Virus record (IMG/VR): IMGVR_UViG_3300044692_000034
Span: 1 to 64,000 of that record
Length of the DNA: 64,000 bases
From: a virus
Strand: one strand, 5' to 3'
Numbering within the stretch: position 1 is the first letter of the stretch; each line of letters opens with the position of its first letter. Below are positions 35,633 through 42,632 of this stretch, piece after piece. The notes under the pieces were generated by a model. The model worked only from the letters and a program-made list of their open reading frames with translations, did no database searches and was not told where the DNA came from. Position numbers and translations under genes: made by a program.

Positions 35633-36117
35633 CAGGGCACCACCGGCCCCGGTTCGACGTCTTCTTCTTTTTGGGTCGCCCAGTCTTCAGATGTGTCTTC
35701 GCGTAGTTCGTTGACGTAGCCCTGCCACGTGTCCTCGGGGAGAGACACGCTCTCCTCGCCGACGACGATGCTGACGTACCAGCGGCCTTGCACATCCCAC
35801 CGGCGCGCTGTCCGTACGTCACCGGCGCCGACGCCGATGGTGTAGGTGCGGCCGGGGTACCAGCGGCCGGCGCCGATGCAGAAGTCGGTTGCGGCCATGC
35901 GGATCGCTTGCCGCAGCGAGTCGCAGTGGTAATCGGTCGGCGACAGCGACTGCTCGCCTTCGGACTCCCATGCGCTGTGGATGCTGATGCGCCACACGTA
36001 GTCGCTGATGCCGTCCTGTGCGATGAGGAGCGCCTCTTTCAGGCGGGCGAGTTGCGCCGCCGTGCGGGCCGCTTTCTTGCTCAAATCGTTGAGCACGTAC
36101 TCGTCGAGCGTTGGCAC
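35632..36117 (-). CDS. 161-residue protein started from a micro-ORF
   Basis: GTG 36117 overlaps the TAG of an 8-codon leaderless micro-ORF (TAGTG) and has no strong ribosome site of its own. An earlier in-frame start would overlap the promoter. Helical N-terminus (NDLSKKAARTAAQLARLKEA) and beta-rich C-terminal half (GRWYVSIVVGEESVSL) with an acidic tail. No family is recognised. It heads the chain that leads to the oxygenase and GroES-like genes. Confidence 0.7.
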   Translation of the reverse strand: MPTLDEYVLNDLSKKAARTAAQLARLKEALLIAQDGISDYVWRISIHSAWESEGEQSLSPTDYHCDSLRQAIRMAATDFCIGAGRWYPGRTYTIGVGAGDVRTARRWDVQGRWYVSIVVGEESVSLPEDTWQGYVNELREDTSEDWATQKEEDVEPGPVVP

Positions 36118-36143
36118 TAGGACTCCCGGTACATGGTGGGCAT
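36117..36143 (-). CDS. leaderless 8-residue leader peptide
   Basis: ATG 36143 reads MPTMYRES and stops at TAG 36117-36119, whose G starts the next gene (TAGTG). The promoter in front belongs to the common family. Terminating ribosomes could restart at the GTG. This is the second such micro-ORF after 15790-15825. Confidence 0.6.
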   Translation of the reverse strand: MPTMYRES

Positions 36144-36151
36144 TGGCGCCG

Positions 36152-36179
36152 AGGATACCCGCAGGCACCCTCGGCACAA
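36152..36179 (-). promoter_or_regulatory. leaderless promoter for the micro-ORF at 36143
   Basis: The boxes are -35 TTGTGC (36174-36179), a 16-bp spacer and -10 TATCCT (36152-36157), 8 nt before the ATG. GAACGCT lies just upstream. This is the rightmost leaderless unit. Confidence 0.65.
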
Positions 36180-36193
36180 GGCAGAGCGTTCGG

Positions 36194-36478
36194 CTACTCG
36201 TCGACCACGGTTGCTTCGAGGAGGGCGGCTACGGCACTAACCGCATCCTCGTGGTCGACGTCGAGTTCTACGGCCCAATCGTCGGCCCAGTGATCGGGGT
36301 CGAGCCATGCCGCGAAGTGCATGGTGTGCCCGCCGATCGTCAGCTCGACCTCGGTGCCGAGTTCTTCCATCACCGCGTCGCGTAGTGCGTCGAACACGGT
36401 GTCGTCGTTGGTGAGGTAGCCGGCGGTGTGAGTTGCCCGGAACGCGCCGGGCACGAACTGGAATGGGAGCTTGCGCAT
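36194..36478 (-). CDS. 94-residue acidic protein
   Basis: ATG 36478 has TGAGG upstream, 10 nt after the previous stop. The C-terminal half is strongly acidic with Trp (WLDPDHWADDWAVELDVDHE). Its stop lies next to the GAACGCT element of the next promoter. No family is recognised. Confidence 0.75.
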   Translation of the reverse strand: MRKLPFQFVPGAFRATHTAGYLTNDDTVFDALRDAVMEELGTEVELTIGGHTMHFAAWLDPDHWADDWAVELDVDHEDAVSAVAALLEATVVDE

Positions 36479-36488
36479 GCGTGCGACC

Positions 36489-36752
36489 TCAGTCGTTGAT
36501 GAGCGCGACTTCGATCTTGCCGTGCAGGTGCAGGAGCCTGATGAGGTCGCGTGCCTCTGCTGCCTGCTCCGTCTCAGGACCAGCAGCCACGACCCCCTCG
36601 AGGAACGGGACCATGGACGCGGTGATCTCCGTCCACCCGCCGGTCAGGCTCCCGTCATGGCCCCACAGCTTCGGGGCAAGCGCCCACTTGATGTCGTAGC
36701 CGACCGGCTGGGGCTCCGCCAACGGGCGCCAATGAAGATGGCTATGCGGCAT
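36489..36752 (-). CDS. 87-residue protein
   Basis: ATG 36752 reads MPHSHLHWRPLAEP. TTGTGT (36760-36765) lies 7 nt upstream like a leaderless -10 box, inside an inverted repeat (AGACAC 36758-36763 with 36805-36810), but the -35 box is poor. The C-terminus is helical (EQAAEARDLIRLLHLHG). No family is recognised. Confidence 0.65.
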   Translation of the reverse strand: MPHSHLHWRPLAEPQPVGYDIKWALAPKLWGHDGSLTGGWTEITASMVPFLEGVVAAGPETEQAAEARDLIRLLHLHGKIEVALIND

Positions 36753-36757
36753 GGCAT

Positions 36758-36810
36758 AGACACAAGCGGGGACCACACCCTGAGCAGGCGTGGCCCCCGG
36801 CGCCGTGTCT
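36758..36810 (-). terminator. inverted repeat between 36815 and 36752 genes
   Basis: Nested complementary arms, AGACAC/GTGTCT outside and GGGG(A)CCAC/GTGGCCCC inside (36768-36797), lie directly after the stop of the zinc-ribbon gene and over the start region of the next. Confidence 0.55.
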
Positions 36811-36814
36811 CTCC

Positions 36815-37504
36815 CTAGCTCGCGGCCTTCTTCGCGGCGAGCCGGGCGTCGCGGCACGCCCGGCACTCGTCGCCGCGCTTGTCCCCGCCGATCGTCGGGA
36901 ACTTCGTGACGGGGTGCAGGCCGGCGCCGAGCTTGCAGTTCGCGCCGTTCTTGCACTCCTTCTGGCCGTCCTTGCTGACGGTGGAGGCGCGCGGCGCGCG
37001 GCGCCCGCTCGCGGTCGTCTCCGCGTTCGCGGCGGCCTCGCTCGCGGCCTTGGCGGCGTCGGCCTCGGCCGCCTTGCTCGCGCGGACGGCGGCGGCACGC
37101 CGGGCGGTTGCGGCACGCGGGTTCTCGTCGGCGTCCTCGCCGTGCTCCGCCATCCACGCGTCGCCGACGGCGATCATCTCCTCGACAGCCTTGGCCTGCT
37201 CCGGCTTGCCGGCGTCGCGGAGGTCCCCGAGGAGCCCCTGCCACTTCGAGATCGTCTTGGCGTTCTCGGCGGGCGAGTTGCCCTCCAGCTTCTTGAGCGC
37301 CTGCTCACGCGGCGTCGGCGGCGTGGACTTCTCGGCCTTCGGCGCGGCGGTGGCCGGCTTCTCCGAGCCCTTGCCGTTGATCTTCTCGGCCTCGGCCTCG
37401 GCGAGCTTCTTCGTGGTCGGCTGCCCCTTCGGCTGGCCGTTGACCTCGACCTGGAACTTGCGGCCCTTCTTGACGACGACTGCCGTCTCCGTGCTCGTGC
37501 TCAC
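36815..37504 (-). CDS. Ala/Lys-rich coiled protein with zinc-ribbon-like module
   Basis: 229 residues. GTG 37504 has GGGAG 9 nt upstream and a leader of about 45 nt. Residues 1-25 (VVVKKGRKFQVEVNGQPKG) could form a hairpin. Long Ala/Glu/Lys helices follow, then CKNGANCKLGAGLHPVTKFP and ECRACRDARLAAKKAAS at the end, the module shared with 743-1333 and 31315-32061. High Lys/Ala content recalls nucleoid-associated or DNA-coating proteins, but that is inference. It has its own conventional promoter. Confidence 0.8.
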   Translation of the reverse strand: MSTSTETAVVVKKGRKFQVEVNGQPKGQPTTKKLAEAEAEKINGKGSEKPATAAPKAEKSTPPTPREQALKKLEGNSPAENAKTISKWQGLLGDLRDAGKPEQAKAVEEMIAVGDAWMAEHGEDADENPRAATARRAAAVRASKAAEADAAKAASEAAANAETTASGRRAPRASTVSKDGQKECKNGANCKLGAGLHPVTKFPTIGGDKRGDECRACRDARLAAKKAAS

Positions 37505-37552
37505 GGTGTGACTCCCTTTGTGGGTAGCGGGTGGTGGGCGGTACTTGAAGTG

Positions 37553-37580
37553 AATGTACAGCACTCACCAGGTATTGCAA
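37553..37580 (-). promoter_or_regulatory. promoter of the 36815-37504 gene (leadered)
   Basis: The boxes are -35 TTGCAA (37575-37580), a 16-bp spacer and -10 TACATT (37553-37558). The boxes match the leaderless family, but the start codon lies about 48 nt downstream behind a ribosome site. The leader keeps a CCCACCACC remnant. Confidence 0.65.
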
Positions 37581-37590
37581 CCTTCTTCCA

Positions 37591-37854
37591 TCAAACCTGT
37601 GGGCAACCGTTCGGGTGCACACGCTTGTACGTCAACTGCATCTCCTCCAGCACCAGCGACCTTGCCACCGACTCCGGCATCGCAGCGTCAGCCGGCATTG
37701 AGACGCGGAAGATCGGATTACCTGGTCGGCCCGTGTTCGTCTCCGCGATCCAGCAGCCCTCAAACCCTCCTATCGGACCGCCCTGGAACCCGAGCCACCG
37801 CATCGAGAAATCCGGCCACGCCGGTATGTCAGCTGTCACCATGCTCGACAGCAT
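37591..37854 (-). CDS. 87-residue protein
   Basis: ATG 37854 lies 4 nt after the 3' end of tRNA-Tyr, so the mRNA probably begins with tRNA processing. ATG 37842 is an alternative start. Gly-rich first half (RWLGFQGGPIGGFEGCW), helical second half (SVARSLVLEEMQLTYK). No family is recognised. Confidence 0.65.
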   Translation of the reverse strand: MLSSMVTADIPAWPDFSMRWLGFQGGPIGGFEGCWIAETNTGRPGNPIFRVSMPADAAMPESVARSLVLEEMQLTYKRVHPNGCPQV

Positions 37855-37858
37855 AAGG

Positions 37859-37944
37859 TGCGCGGAGTAGGAGTCGAACCTACGCAGTCAGAGACGGCGG
37901 CTTTACAGGCCGTTGGGCTCAAAACCACATGCCCAGGTCCGCGC
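37859..37944 (-). tRNA. tRNA-Tyr (GTA)
   Basis: Acceptor GCGCGGA (5') pairs with TCCGCGC (3'), the discriminator is A, and CC follows. The D stem is TGGGC/GCCCA, the anticodon loop CTGTAAA gives GTA, the variable arm is long (class II, as expected for bacterial Tyr), and the T arm is GTAGG TTCGACT CCTAC. Position 8 is C instead of the usual T. Confidence 0.85.
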
Positions 37945-37954
37945 ACAAACAAAG

Positions 37955-38036
37955 CGGAGGGCGCGGGAGTCGAACCCGGAGCTGGTTAGGCTCGCACGAT
38001 TAGCAATCGCGCTGCGGCACCGGACGCTCACCCTCC
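37955..38036 (-). tRNA. tRNA-Ser (GCT)
   Basis: Acceptor GGAGGGT pairs with GCCCTCC and the discriminator is G. The anticodon stem CGCGA/TCGTG encloses TTGCTAA, giving anticodon GCT. The variable arm is long as in serine tRNAs, and the T loop is TTCGACT. CCA is not encoded. It lies 10 nt upstream of tRNA-Tyr on the same transcript. Confidence 0.85.
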
Positions 38037-38199
38037 AAAGGAGGAGTGGGGTATCGCCGGTGACTACCGTGCTCCCGAAGAACGGTGCGAACGCGGTCGA
38101 ACAAGCTACGGTCTGAGCGGAGCTTGATCGAACGAATCGGCTTGCGCCGCAGAAGGTGCGGGTCGAGCGGCACGGCCGGGCAGTGTAGCCGAGGAGAGC

Positions 38200-38234
38200 G
38201 GGCGGCCGGGAGTGCACATCCCTGCTGGCCGCCC
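38200..38234 (+). terminator. strong hairpin with pyrimidine tail on the + strand
   Basis: GGGCGGCC (38200-38207) pairs with 38227-38234, with an inner GGGA/TCCC stem. On the + strand it is followed by TCCTCTCTCTCT. It could end a + strand RNA or be the first domain of a longer structured RNA. Confidence 0.45.
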
Positions 38235-38254
38235 TCCTCTCTCTCTGTGGGTCG

Positions 38255-38432
38255 GTCTCCCGGCGGTCCGTGTCGGGAGACGGTGCACTTACCTCACACT
38301 GCGAAGTTTACGGGGCTCGCGCCCCCGATAGCTTGTCGACGACGCGAGCCCTGATCCTGCGAAGCACCATCTCAGCCGACTTATGTCCGGATGCCTGGCC
38401 TGGCAGTTCAGGGGTTCGAATCCCTTGCCGGA
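38255..38432 (+). ncRNA. candidate structured RNA with tRNA-like 3' domain (possible Y RNA)
   Basis: Read on the + strand, three successive folds occur. The first two are GTCTCCCG/CGGGAGAC (38255-38281, loop containing GGTCCG) and GGGCTCGCG/CGCGAGCCC (38313-38351). The third is a 47-nt three-way junction at 38386-38432: TCCGG closes on CCGGA, with a TGCC/GGCA hairpin and a T arm AGGGG TTCGAAT CCCTT. The T loop is perfect, but there is no anticodon arm and no 7-bp acceptor. Bacterial Y RNAs of the YrlA type carry a tRNA-mimicking module, and this phage encodes a Ro protein, so a Y RNA is a reasonable inference. A decayed tRNA is the alternative. Confidence 0.4.
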
Positions 38433-38588
38433 GTGCCCGAGTTCACCGAGACCCCTGGCGCTCAGTCACGTGTCGCGACATCTTGCTAACGAGGAGGCAG
38501 GGCTACTGCTCTTGCAGTCGGGGCCACTGGTGGTGCTTGGCAGGCAAGGTAGCCGCCAGCGGCCCAGCATGCAACTTGAACCGTTCGG

Positions 38589-39530
38589 CTAGTTGGTGAC
38601 GTGCGGCAGCGCATTGATCGCCGCGAGGGCGTCGGCCACGTAGATCGTGGCGCCCTCGGCCGGCGGCGTCGGGTCCGGGGGGGCCGGCGGGTCCGGGTCC
38701 GGGGGCGGCGTCGGAGTCGGCGGAGCGGGCGGGTTCGGGTCGGGCTGCCCGCCGAGCTGTTCGACGTCGTCGTTGAGCTGTTCGGCGTCGAAGCCGTTGA
38801 CGCTCAGGCCGTTCTTGAGCATGTCGTACGAGAGGACGCCGTACCCCTCGTCCATGTACTTCTTGATCCAGGACGGCGCGACCTTCTGGAGCTGCCCCCA
38901 CGTGACCACGAGGAACATGTCCTCGGCGACGAGATAGCCGACGACGATGACATCGTGGCCGCCTTCGATATGCGCGCCCTTGACGACGGTCCACGGCTCA
39001 CCGGCGTTGAACTGGTTCATCGCGGAGTCGGGGAACTCGACACCGATCGACGCCGCGCCGAACAGGTAGATCGCCATCTTGAGGTTCGTGACGTCGCCTG
39101 GGGTGATGGAGACGTACGCGCCGATCTTGTGGACCGAGCCGTCGGTGGCGAGGTGCATGCCCGTCTTGCGCCGGTAGTTCAGGGCGTCGAGCATGACGGT
39201 GCCCTGGTCCGTGTTCGGCTTCTTCGGGTTGAAGCCGGTGATGGCGGTGTAGAGCGCGAGCGCGTCCTTGTCCGTCACCGTCACGGGCGTGCCCGCCTCG
39301 GCGTTCCACAGCATCGTGCCGTGCCCCGCGTCCGCCTCGACGCAGTCGCCGTACTCGTCGTTGCCGAGCATGCCCCACCCGTCCGCCGGGAACAGGTCGT
39401 AGTTGCCGAGGTCCGTCGTCGGCAGCAGCGGCAGGTCGATGTCCTTCGTGTACCGCGTCATCTGGAGAGTGCGCGGGTCGTACTTGGCCGGGGCTTTGCC
39501 CAGCGGAAGAGGAGGACTCATGCGCGGCAT
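38589..39530 (-). CDS. papain-like cysteine peptidase with Pro-rich linker
   Basis: 313 residues from ATG 39530, with no clear ribosome site (a second ATG follows at 39518). Residues about 50-65 read WGMLGNDEYGDCVEADAGHG, with the Cys in the position of a papain-like nucleophile. GGHDVIVVGYL supplies the His, and VVTWGQLQK resembles the N/T-W-G end of the active site. After residue 240 comes a Pro/Asp-rich linker (repeats of PDP and PAPP) and a short helical C-terminal segment. Similar peptidase-like proteins occur in actinophages, and a structural or host-wall-directed role is possible. Confidence 0.75.
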   Translation of the reverse strand: MPRMSPPLPLGKAPAKYDPRTLQMTRYTKDIDLPLLPTTDLGNYDLFPADGWGMLGNDEYGDCVEADAGHGTMLWNAEAGTPVTVTDKDALALYTAITGFNPKKPNTDQGTVMLDALNYRRKTGMHLATDGSVHKIGAYVSITPGDVTNLKMAIYLFGAASIGVEFPDSAMNQFNAGEPWTVVKGAHIEGGHDVIVVGYLVAEDMFLVVTWGQLQKVAPSWIKKYMDEGYGVLSYDMLKNGLSVNGFDAEQLNDDVEQLGGQPDPNPPAPPTPTPPPDPDPPAPPDPTPPAEGATIYVADALAAINALPHVTN

Positions 39531-39557
39531 CGTAACCGCCGCCGCATGAGAGCCTTC

Positions 39558-39878
39558 TTACGATGGGCGCAGCGGCCAGTAACCGAGAGTCACGGCCACG
39601 AGATGTGGCAGCCCCCAGTCCTTGCCTTCCTGCCCCCTCGTGCCGAGCCACAGCAGGCACTCAGCCTTCGCCCGCTCCATCGTCGGGCGCGGCTCTGCAC
39701 CGCCCATCTCAGCTTTGACCGCCGCACCACCCGGCGGGGCGGTCATCTTCTCGACGGCGCCCATGATGGCGCGGAGCTGATTCTGTGGCACGAGCCGTAC
39801 CCACCGGTCGCGGCCCGCCTGCCAGTTGGCCGCTTGCTCCGGCTGGTCGTACTCGGCGTACATGGTGAGCGGGGTCAT
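39558..39878 (-). CDS. 106-residue protein
   Basis: ATG 39878 overlaps the stop of the glycosyltransferase gene (ATGA). Helical in the middle (QNQLRAIMGAVEKM, ERAKAECLLWLG) with Trp and Gly near the end. No family is recognised. Confidence 0.75.
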   Translation of the reverse strand: MTPLTMYAEYDQPEQAANWQAGRDRWVRLVPQNQLRAIMGAVEKMTAPPGGAAVKAEMGGAEPRPTMERAKAECLLWLGTRGQEGKDWGLPHLVAVTLGYWPLRPS

Positions 39879-41647
39879 AGGATCGCCGGCCGTCCGTTCC
39901 TTTCGATGACTTGCACGGCCGACAACTCTACCGGCAGCCCACAGGACCGACAGAGCCCCGTCTTCCTGTCCTTGTTGCTGATCACGTCAACGCACGAGCA
40001 GAGCATGCCCCACGAACGGAGCCTGTCCCGGTTCTGCCGGTCGGCGACGGCTGCGTGCTCGTCGCACAGCTCCTCGATGTCGCTGATCGGCTTCTCCATG
40101 CCCTTGATCTGCCTCCACCCCGATGGCACGCGCCGCGCCGCTTGCCGCTCGATGCCGGCCTTCTTGCACCACGCGCACGGGCCGCGCTCGATCCGCTCCT
40201 CCTCTCGGCGCGTGTAGTACACGTTCTTGTCGGCGAGTCGTTGCGCTCCACGTGAGCCCGCCCAATGCTCGACGACGACCGCCGCACCGGGGTTCTCGAA
40301 GTCGGGGAGCGCCACACCGTCCGGCGTGAACTTGCCGCCCGTGAGGTCGAGCGCCGGCACGGCCTGCCCCATCTCGGGCTTGGCGTTCCACAGCTCCCGG
40401 CCGTCGAGCGGGTTCACGTACGTGTGGTGGTTCTGCATCACGATGATCGGCTGCGCCCTGAACAGGCTCCGCCGCGTGAACCACTCCGGGAAGAAGTCGG
40501 GCTTCTTGACGCGGGCTGCTTCCATATCTCGCATCACGACGAGCCCAACGTCCTCCTCTGCATGCTTCAACCGCTCACGGAAGTTGCTCGGCACCGTCGC
40601 CACCAACTCGTCAGCATCGATGACGAAGAACCAGTCACCGGGGTCGCTCACACCAAGCGCCGTCGTAAACAACGACGTACGCTTCTCGACCTCACTCTCC
40701 CACGGATACGGCGGGATGTGCAGTGTCACACCCATCCCCAGCTTCGCACACACCAGCACAATGGACCCGAGCTGGTCCCCCGGACTCATGTGCTCCTTGC
40801 CCGGGTAGAGCTTGTACCTGCCGTCCATGGCGACAACGTGGTCGACGCCGGCGGCGGCCATGCGCGTCAGGCAGCCGGTGAGCACCTTGATCGGCTCGTT
40901 GAAGAACGAGAGCAGCGCGACGATCCGTTCGCCGCGTGGTGCCTGCACGTGGCGCGGCGGCTGCTTGTTCTCCCCGACCTCGTCTTCCGGCACTTCGATG
41001 TCGTCGGGGACGTCTGTCCACCGGACGGCTTGTGGCTTGGCTCCGATGAGCAGCCGCTTCTGCGGCGCTTCGTCGAGTTGGTTCCACCGCTCCTTGACGT
41101 GGAAGACGAAACCGTCTCGCGGCGAGATGATCCCGATACCTGACTGCGCGAGGTTGTACGAGAGGACGTAGTCCATCTGACCACCAAACTCGCTGACCTC
41201 CAGCGGGTGGTCGAGCCACAGCTCACGGGTCATGCACGTGAGCGCGAGCCCCGCGAACGTGGTGTCGATGACCTCGTACTCCTCGACCTCGTCCTTGGTC
41301 ATGAACGCGTAGCTTGTAACAAGCGGCGGCGGCGGCGGCAGCACGTTCGTCGTCAGGTTCATGAGTGGTGTGTCGGCCGCGAGCTGGCAATAGCCGGTCA
41401 CGCACAGGTCAGTGTTCTCATCGTGGAGCGCGAGCACCGCCGCGAGCGCTTCCGGCGTCGGCCGCGTGTCGTCGCTAATGACGACATAGCGGTCAAAGCT
41501 CGTGGCTTTGATCGCCTCGTTGATCGCCCATGCCGCCTGCCGCTCGGGCATGTACTGGATCCAGCACTTCGCCACCGGGAGAGACGCGAGCGCTTCCATG
41601 CAGTCGGGTATCTCACGCGGGTTCAAGATCATCAGTGCGGTGTTCAT
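39875..41647 (-). CDS. two-domain glycosyltransferase-like protein
   Basis: 590 residues. ATG 41647 overlaps the previous stop (ATGA). An N-terminal GT-A-like part carries FDRYVVISDDTRPTPEA. A second, residues about 245-400, begins IVALLSFFNEPIKVLTGCL and has the acidic motif WFFVIDADELVATV typical of nucleotide-sugar binding. The C-terminus has Cys pairs (CAWCKKAG, CSCVDV, CRSCGLP) that should bind zinc. Family-2-type transferases in phages can glycosylate virion proteins or DNA. With the adjoining sugar-type oxidoreductase, a sugar-decoration pathway is plausible. Confidence 0.75.
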   Translation of the reverse strand: MNTALMILNPREIPDCMEALASLPVAKCWIQYMPERQAAWAINEAIKATSFDRYVVISDDTRPTPEALAAVLALHDENTDLCVTGYCQLAADTPLMNLTTNVLPPPPPLVTSYAFMTKDEVEEYEVIDTTFAGLALTCMTRELWLDHPLEVSEFGGQMDYVLSYNLAQSGIGIISPRDGFVFHVKERWNQLDEAPQKRLLIGAKPQAVRWTDVPDDIEVPEDEVGENKQPPRHVQAPRGERIVALLSFFNEPIKVLTGCLTRMAAAGVDHVVAMDGRYKLYPGKEHMSPGDQLGSIVLVCAKLGMGVTLHIPPYPWESEVEKRTSLFTTALGVSDPGDWFFVIDADELVATVPSNFRERLKHAEEDVGLVVMRDMEAARVKKPDFFPEWFTRRSLFRAQPIIVMQNHHTYVNPLDGRELWNAKPEMGQAVPALDLTGGKFTPDGVALPDFENPGAAVVVEHWAGSRGAQRLADKNVYYTRREEERIERGPCAWCKKAGIERQAARRVPSGWRQIKGMEKPISDIEELCDEHAAVADRQNRDRLRSWGMLCSCVDVISNKDRKTGLCRSCGLPVELSAVQVIERNGRPAIL

Positions 41648-42369
41648 GCGGCTCCCTCTAGCACAGGTGCCGCGCCAGTCTCACGCAGCTCTTCGACTCG
41701 TTCGAGGACGTGCAGTGCGTCGGTGAGGCTGCACATGCCGGAGCGCGACCCCATGAAGTTGTGCCACTGCGCGAACAGCGGCTTGAGCCGGTGCGCGCAT
41801 AGGTCAAAAGCGCGCTCGCCCCACGCCGGTCCGACGGTCTCGATGCGGCGCACCATCTCTGTGTAGTTCGCCTTCGTGCTGTACTCGGCGTGCCCGAAGC
41901 CCAGGAACCTGACGAGGTCGACGTCGTGCGTGACGAGGTCGAGCCAGATGTCGGGGCTCGGGCGCGTCCCCCACCGCACCATCTTGACGGTCGTCTGTGC
42001 GCGCTGCGGGCGGGTGCTGCCAGCGATGATCGCCTGCACGATTGGGTTCCACCTTTCGGTGTAGCCCACGGCCGGCCGGCTCGCCCCGATGAAGTCACGT
42101 AGGCGTGCCATTTCGTTCGCGCTCGCCGCACCGGGCTTCTCGATGAGCAGCCGCTCACAGATCCGCTCGATGTCGACAGAGACCTCGGCGAGATGTTTGA
42201 TTGGTACAGCGACGACAGCAGCCGAGTAGTAGACGCCTACTGGGACGTCAAGTCGCATCGCGCCGGCGTCGGGGCGTGGGTCGACGGTAGTGACGCGGTA
42301 CCCGAGGTTGCGGAGCGTGTCAGCGTGGAACCTGCCCATACGGCCATGCCCCACGACGAGGGCTCTCAC
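41644..42369 (-). CDS. Gfo/Idh/MocA-like NAD(P)-dependent oxidoreductase
   Basis: 241 residues. GTG 42369 overlaps the previous TGA. The first strand and loop RALVVGHGRMGRFHADTL is a Rossmann dinucleotide-binding start, and LLIEKPGAASANE is the E-K-P signature of Gfo/Idh/MocA enzymes. AVGYTERWNP and THDVDLVRFLG continue the family pattern. Members act on sugars or sugar nucleotides. The protein is shorter than the usual 330-350 residues, lacking part of the C-terminal sheet. It is coupled to the glycosyltransferase. Confidence 0.8.
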   Translation of the reverse strand: MRALVVGHGRMGRFHADTLRNLGYRVTTVDPRPDAGAMRLDVPVGVYYSAAVVAVPIKHLAEVSVDIERICERLLIEKPGAASANEMARLRDFIGASRPAVGYTERWNPIVQAIIAGSTRPQRAQTTVKMVRWGTRPSPDIWLDLVTHDVDLVRFLGFGHAEYSTKANYTEMVRRIETVGPAWGERAFDLCAHRLKPLFAQWHNFMGSRSGMCSLTDALHVLERVEELRETGAAPVLEGAA

Positions 42370-42632
42370 GCCTGCTCCGCTGCTGCCTGACGAGCCTGCA
42401 CCGTCTCCCGGACCTGCGTGATCTCGACGCCGGGGCCGAGCACCATCACCGGCACCTTGAACCCCCACTGCTCAGAGACGTGCGCCTTGATATCTCCTGC
42501 CAGCTCCTTGAAGTCGTGGTTCGGCATGGTCTTCCACGTGTCGCCATCCAAGCTGAAGACGAGCGCGTCTCCCGGCTCCAACGTCAGCTTCCGGACCTCG
42601 ATGTCCATGAGCCGCTTTAGGTCGTCGGTCAT
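42366..42632 (-). CDS. 88-residue protein
   Basis: ATG 42632 has AGGAGAGGAAG upstream and overlaps the previous stop (ATGA). Helix DDLKRLMDIEV, strands LEPGDALVFSLDGDTW and VPVMVLGPGVEI, then a Gln/Ala tail. The layout is common in small phage proteins. No family is recognised. Confidence 0.75.
   Translation of the reverse strand: MTDDLKRLMDIEVRKLTLEPGDALVFSLDGDTWKTMPNHDFKELAGDIKAHVSEQWGFKVPVMVLGPGVEITQVRETVQARQAAAEQA

Larger units (their letters stand above)
38037..38588. other. 550-bp gene-free block with structured elements
   Basis: No frame on either strand looks coding. The block holds the hairpins 38200-38234, 38255-38281 and 38313-38351 and the tRNA-like fold 38386-38432. Further right I see only the palindrome TGTCGCGACA near 38468-38477. 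Confidence 0.6.

Noticed and set aside
38386-38432. Phage attachment site (attP) at the tRNA-like fold
   Set aside because: No integrase or excisionase is in the window and the element folds as a closed three-way junction, so an RNA explanation fits better. It cannot be excluded without the host genome.
38601-40217. 538-codon open frame on the + strand
   Set aside because: It is the antisense of the peptidase and glycosyltransferase genes, which have clear motifs. The translation is Arg/His/Val-rich and domain-free, as expected for an antisense frame in GC-rich DNA.
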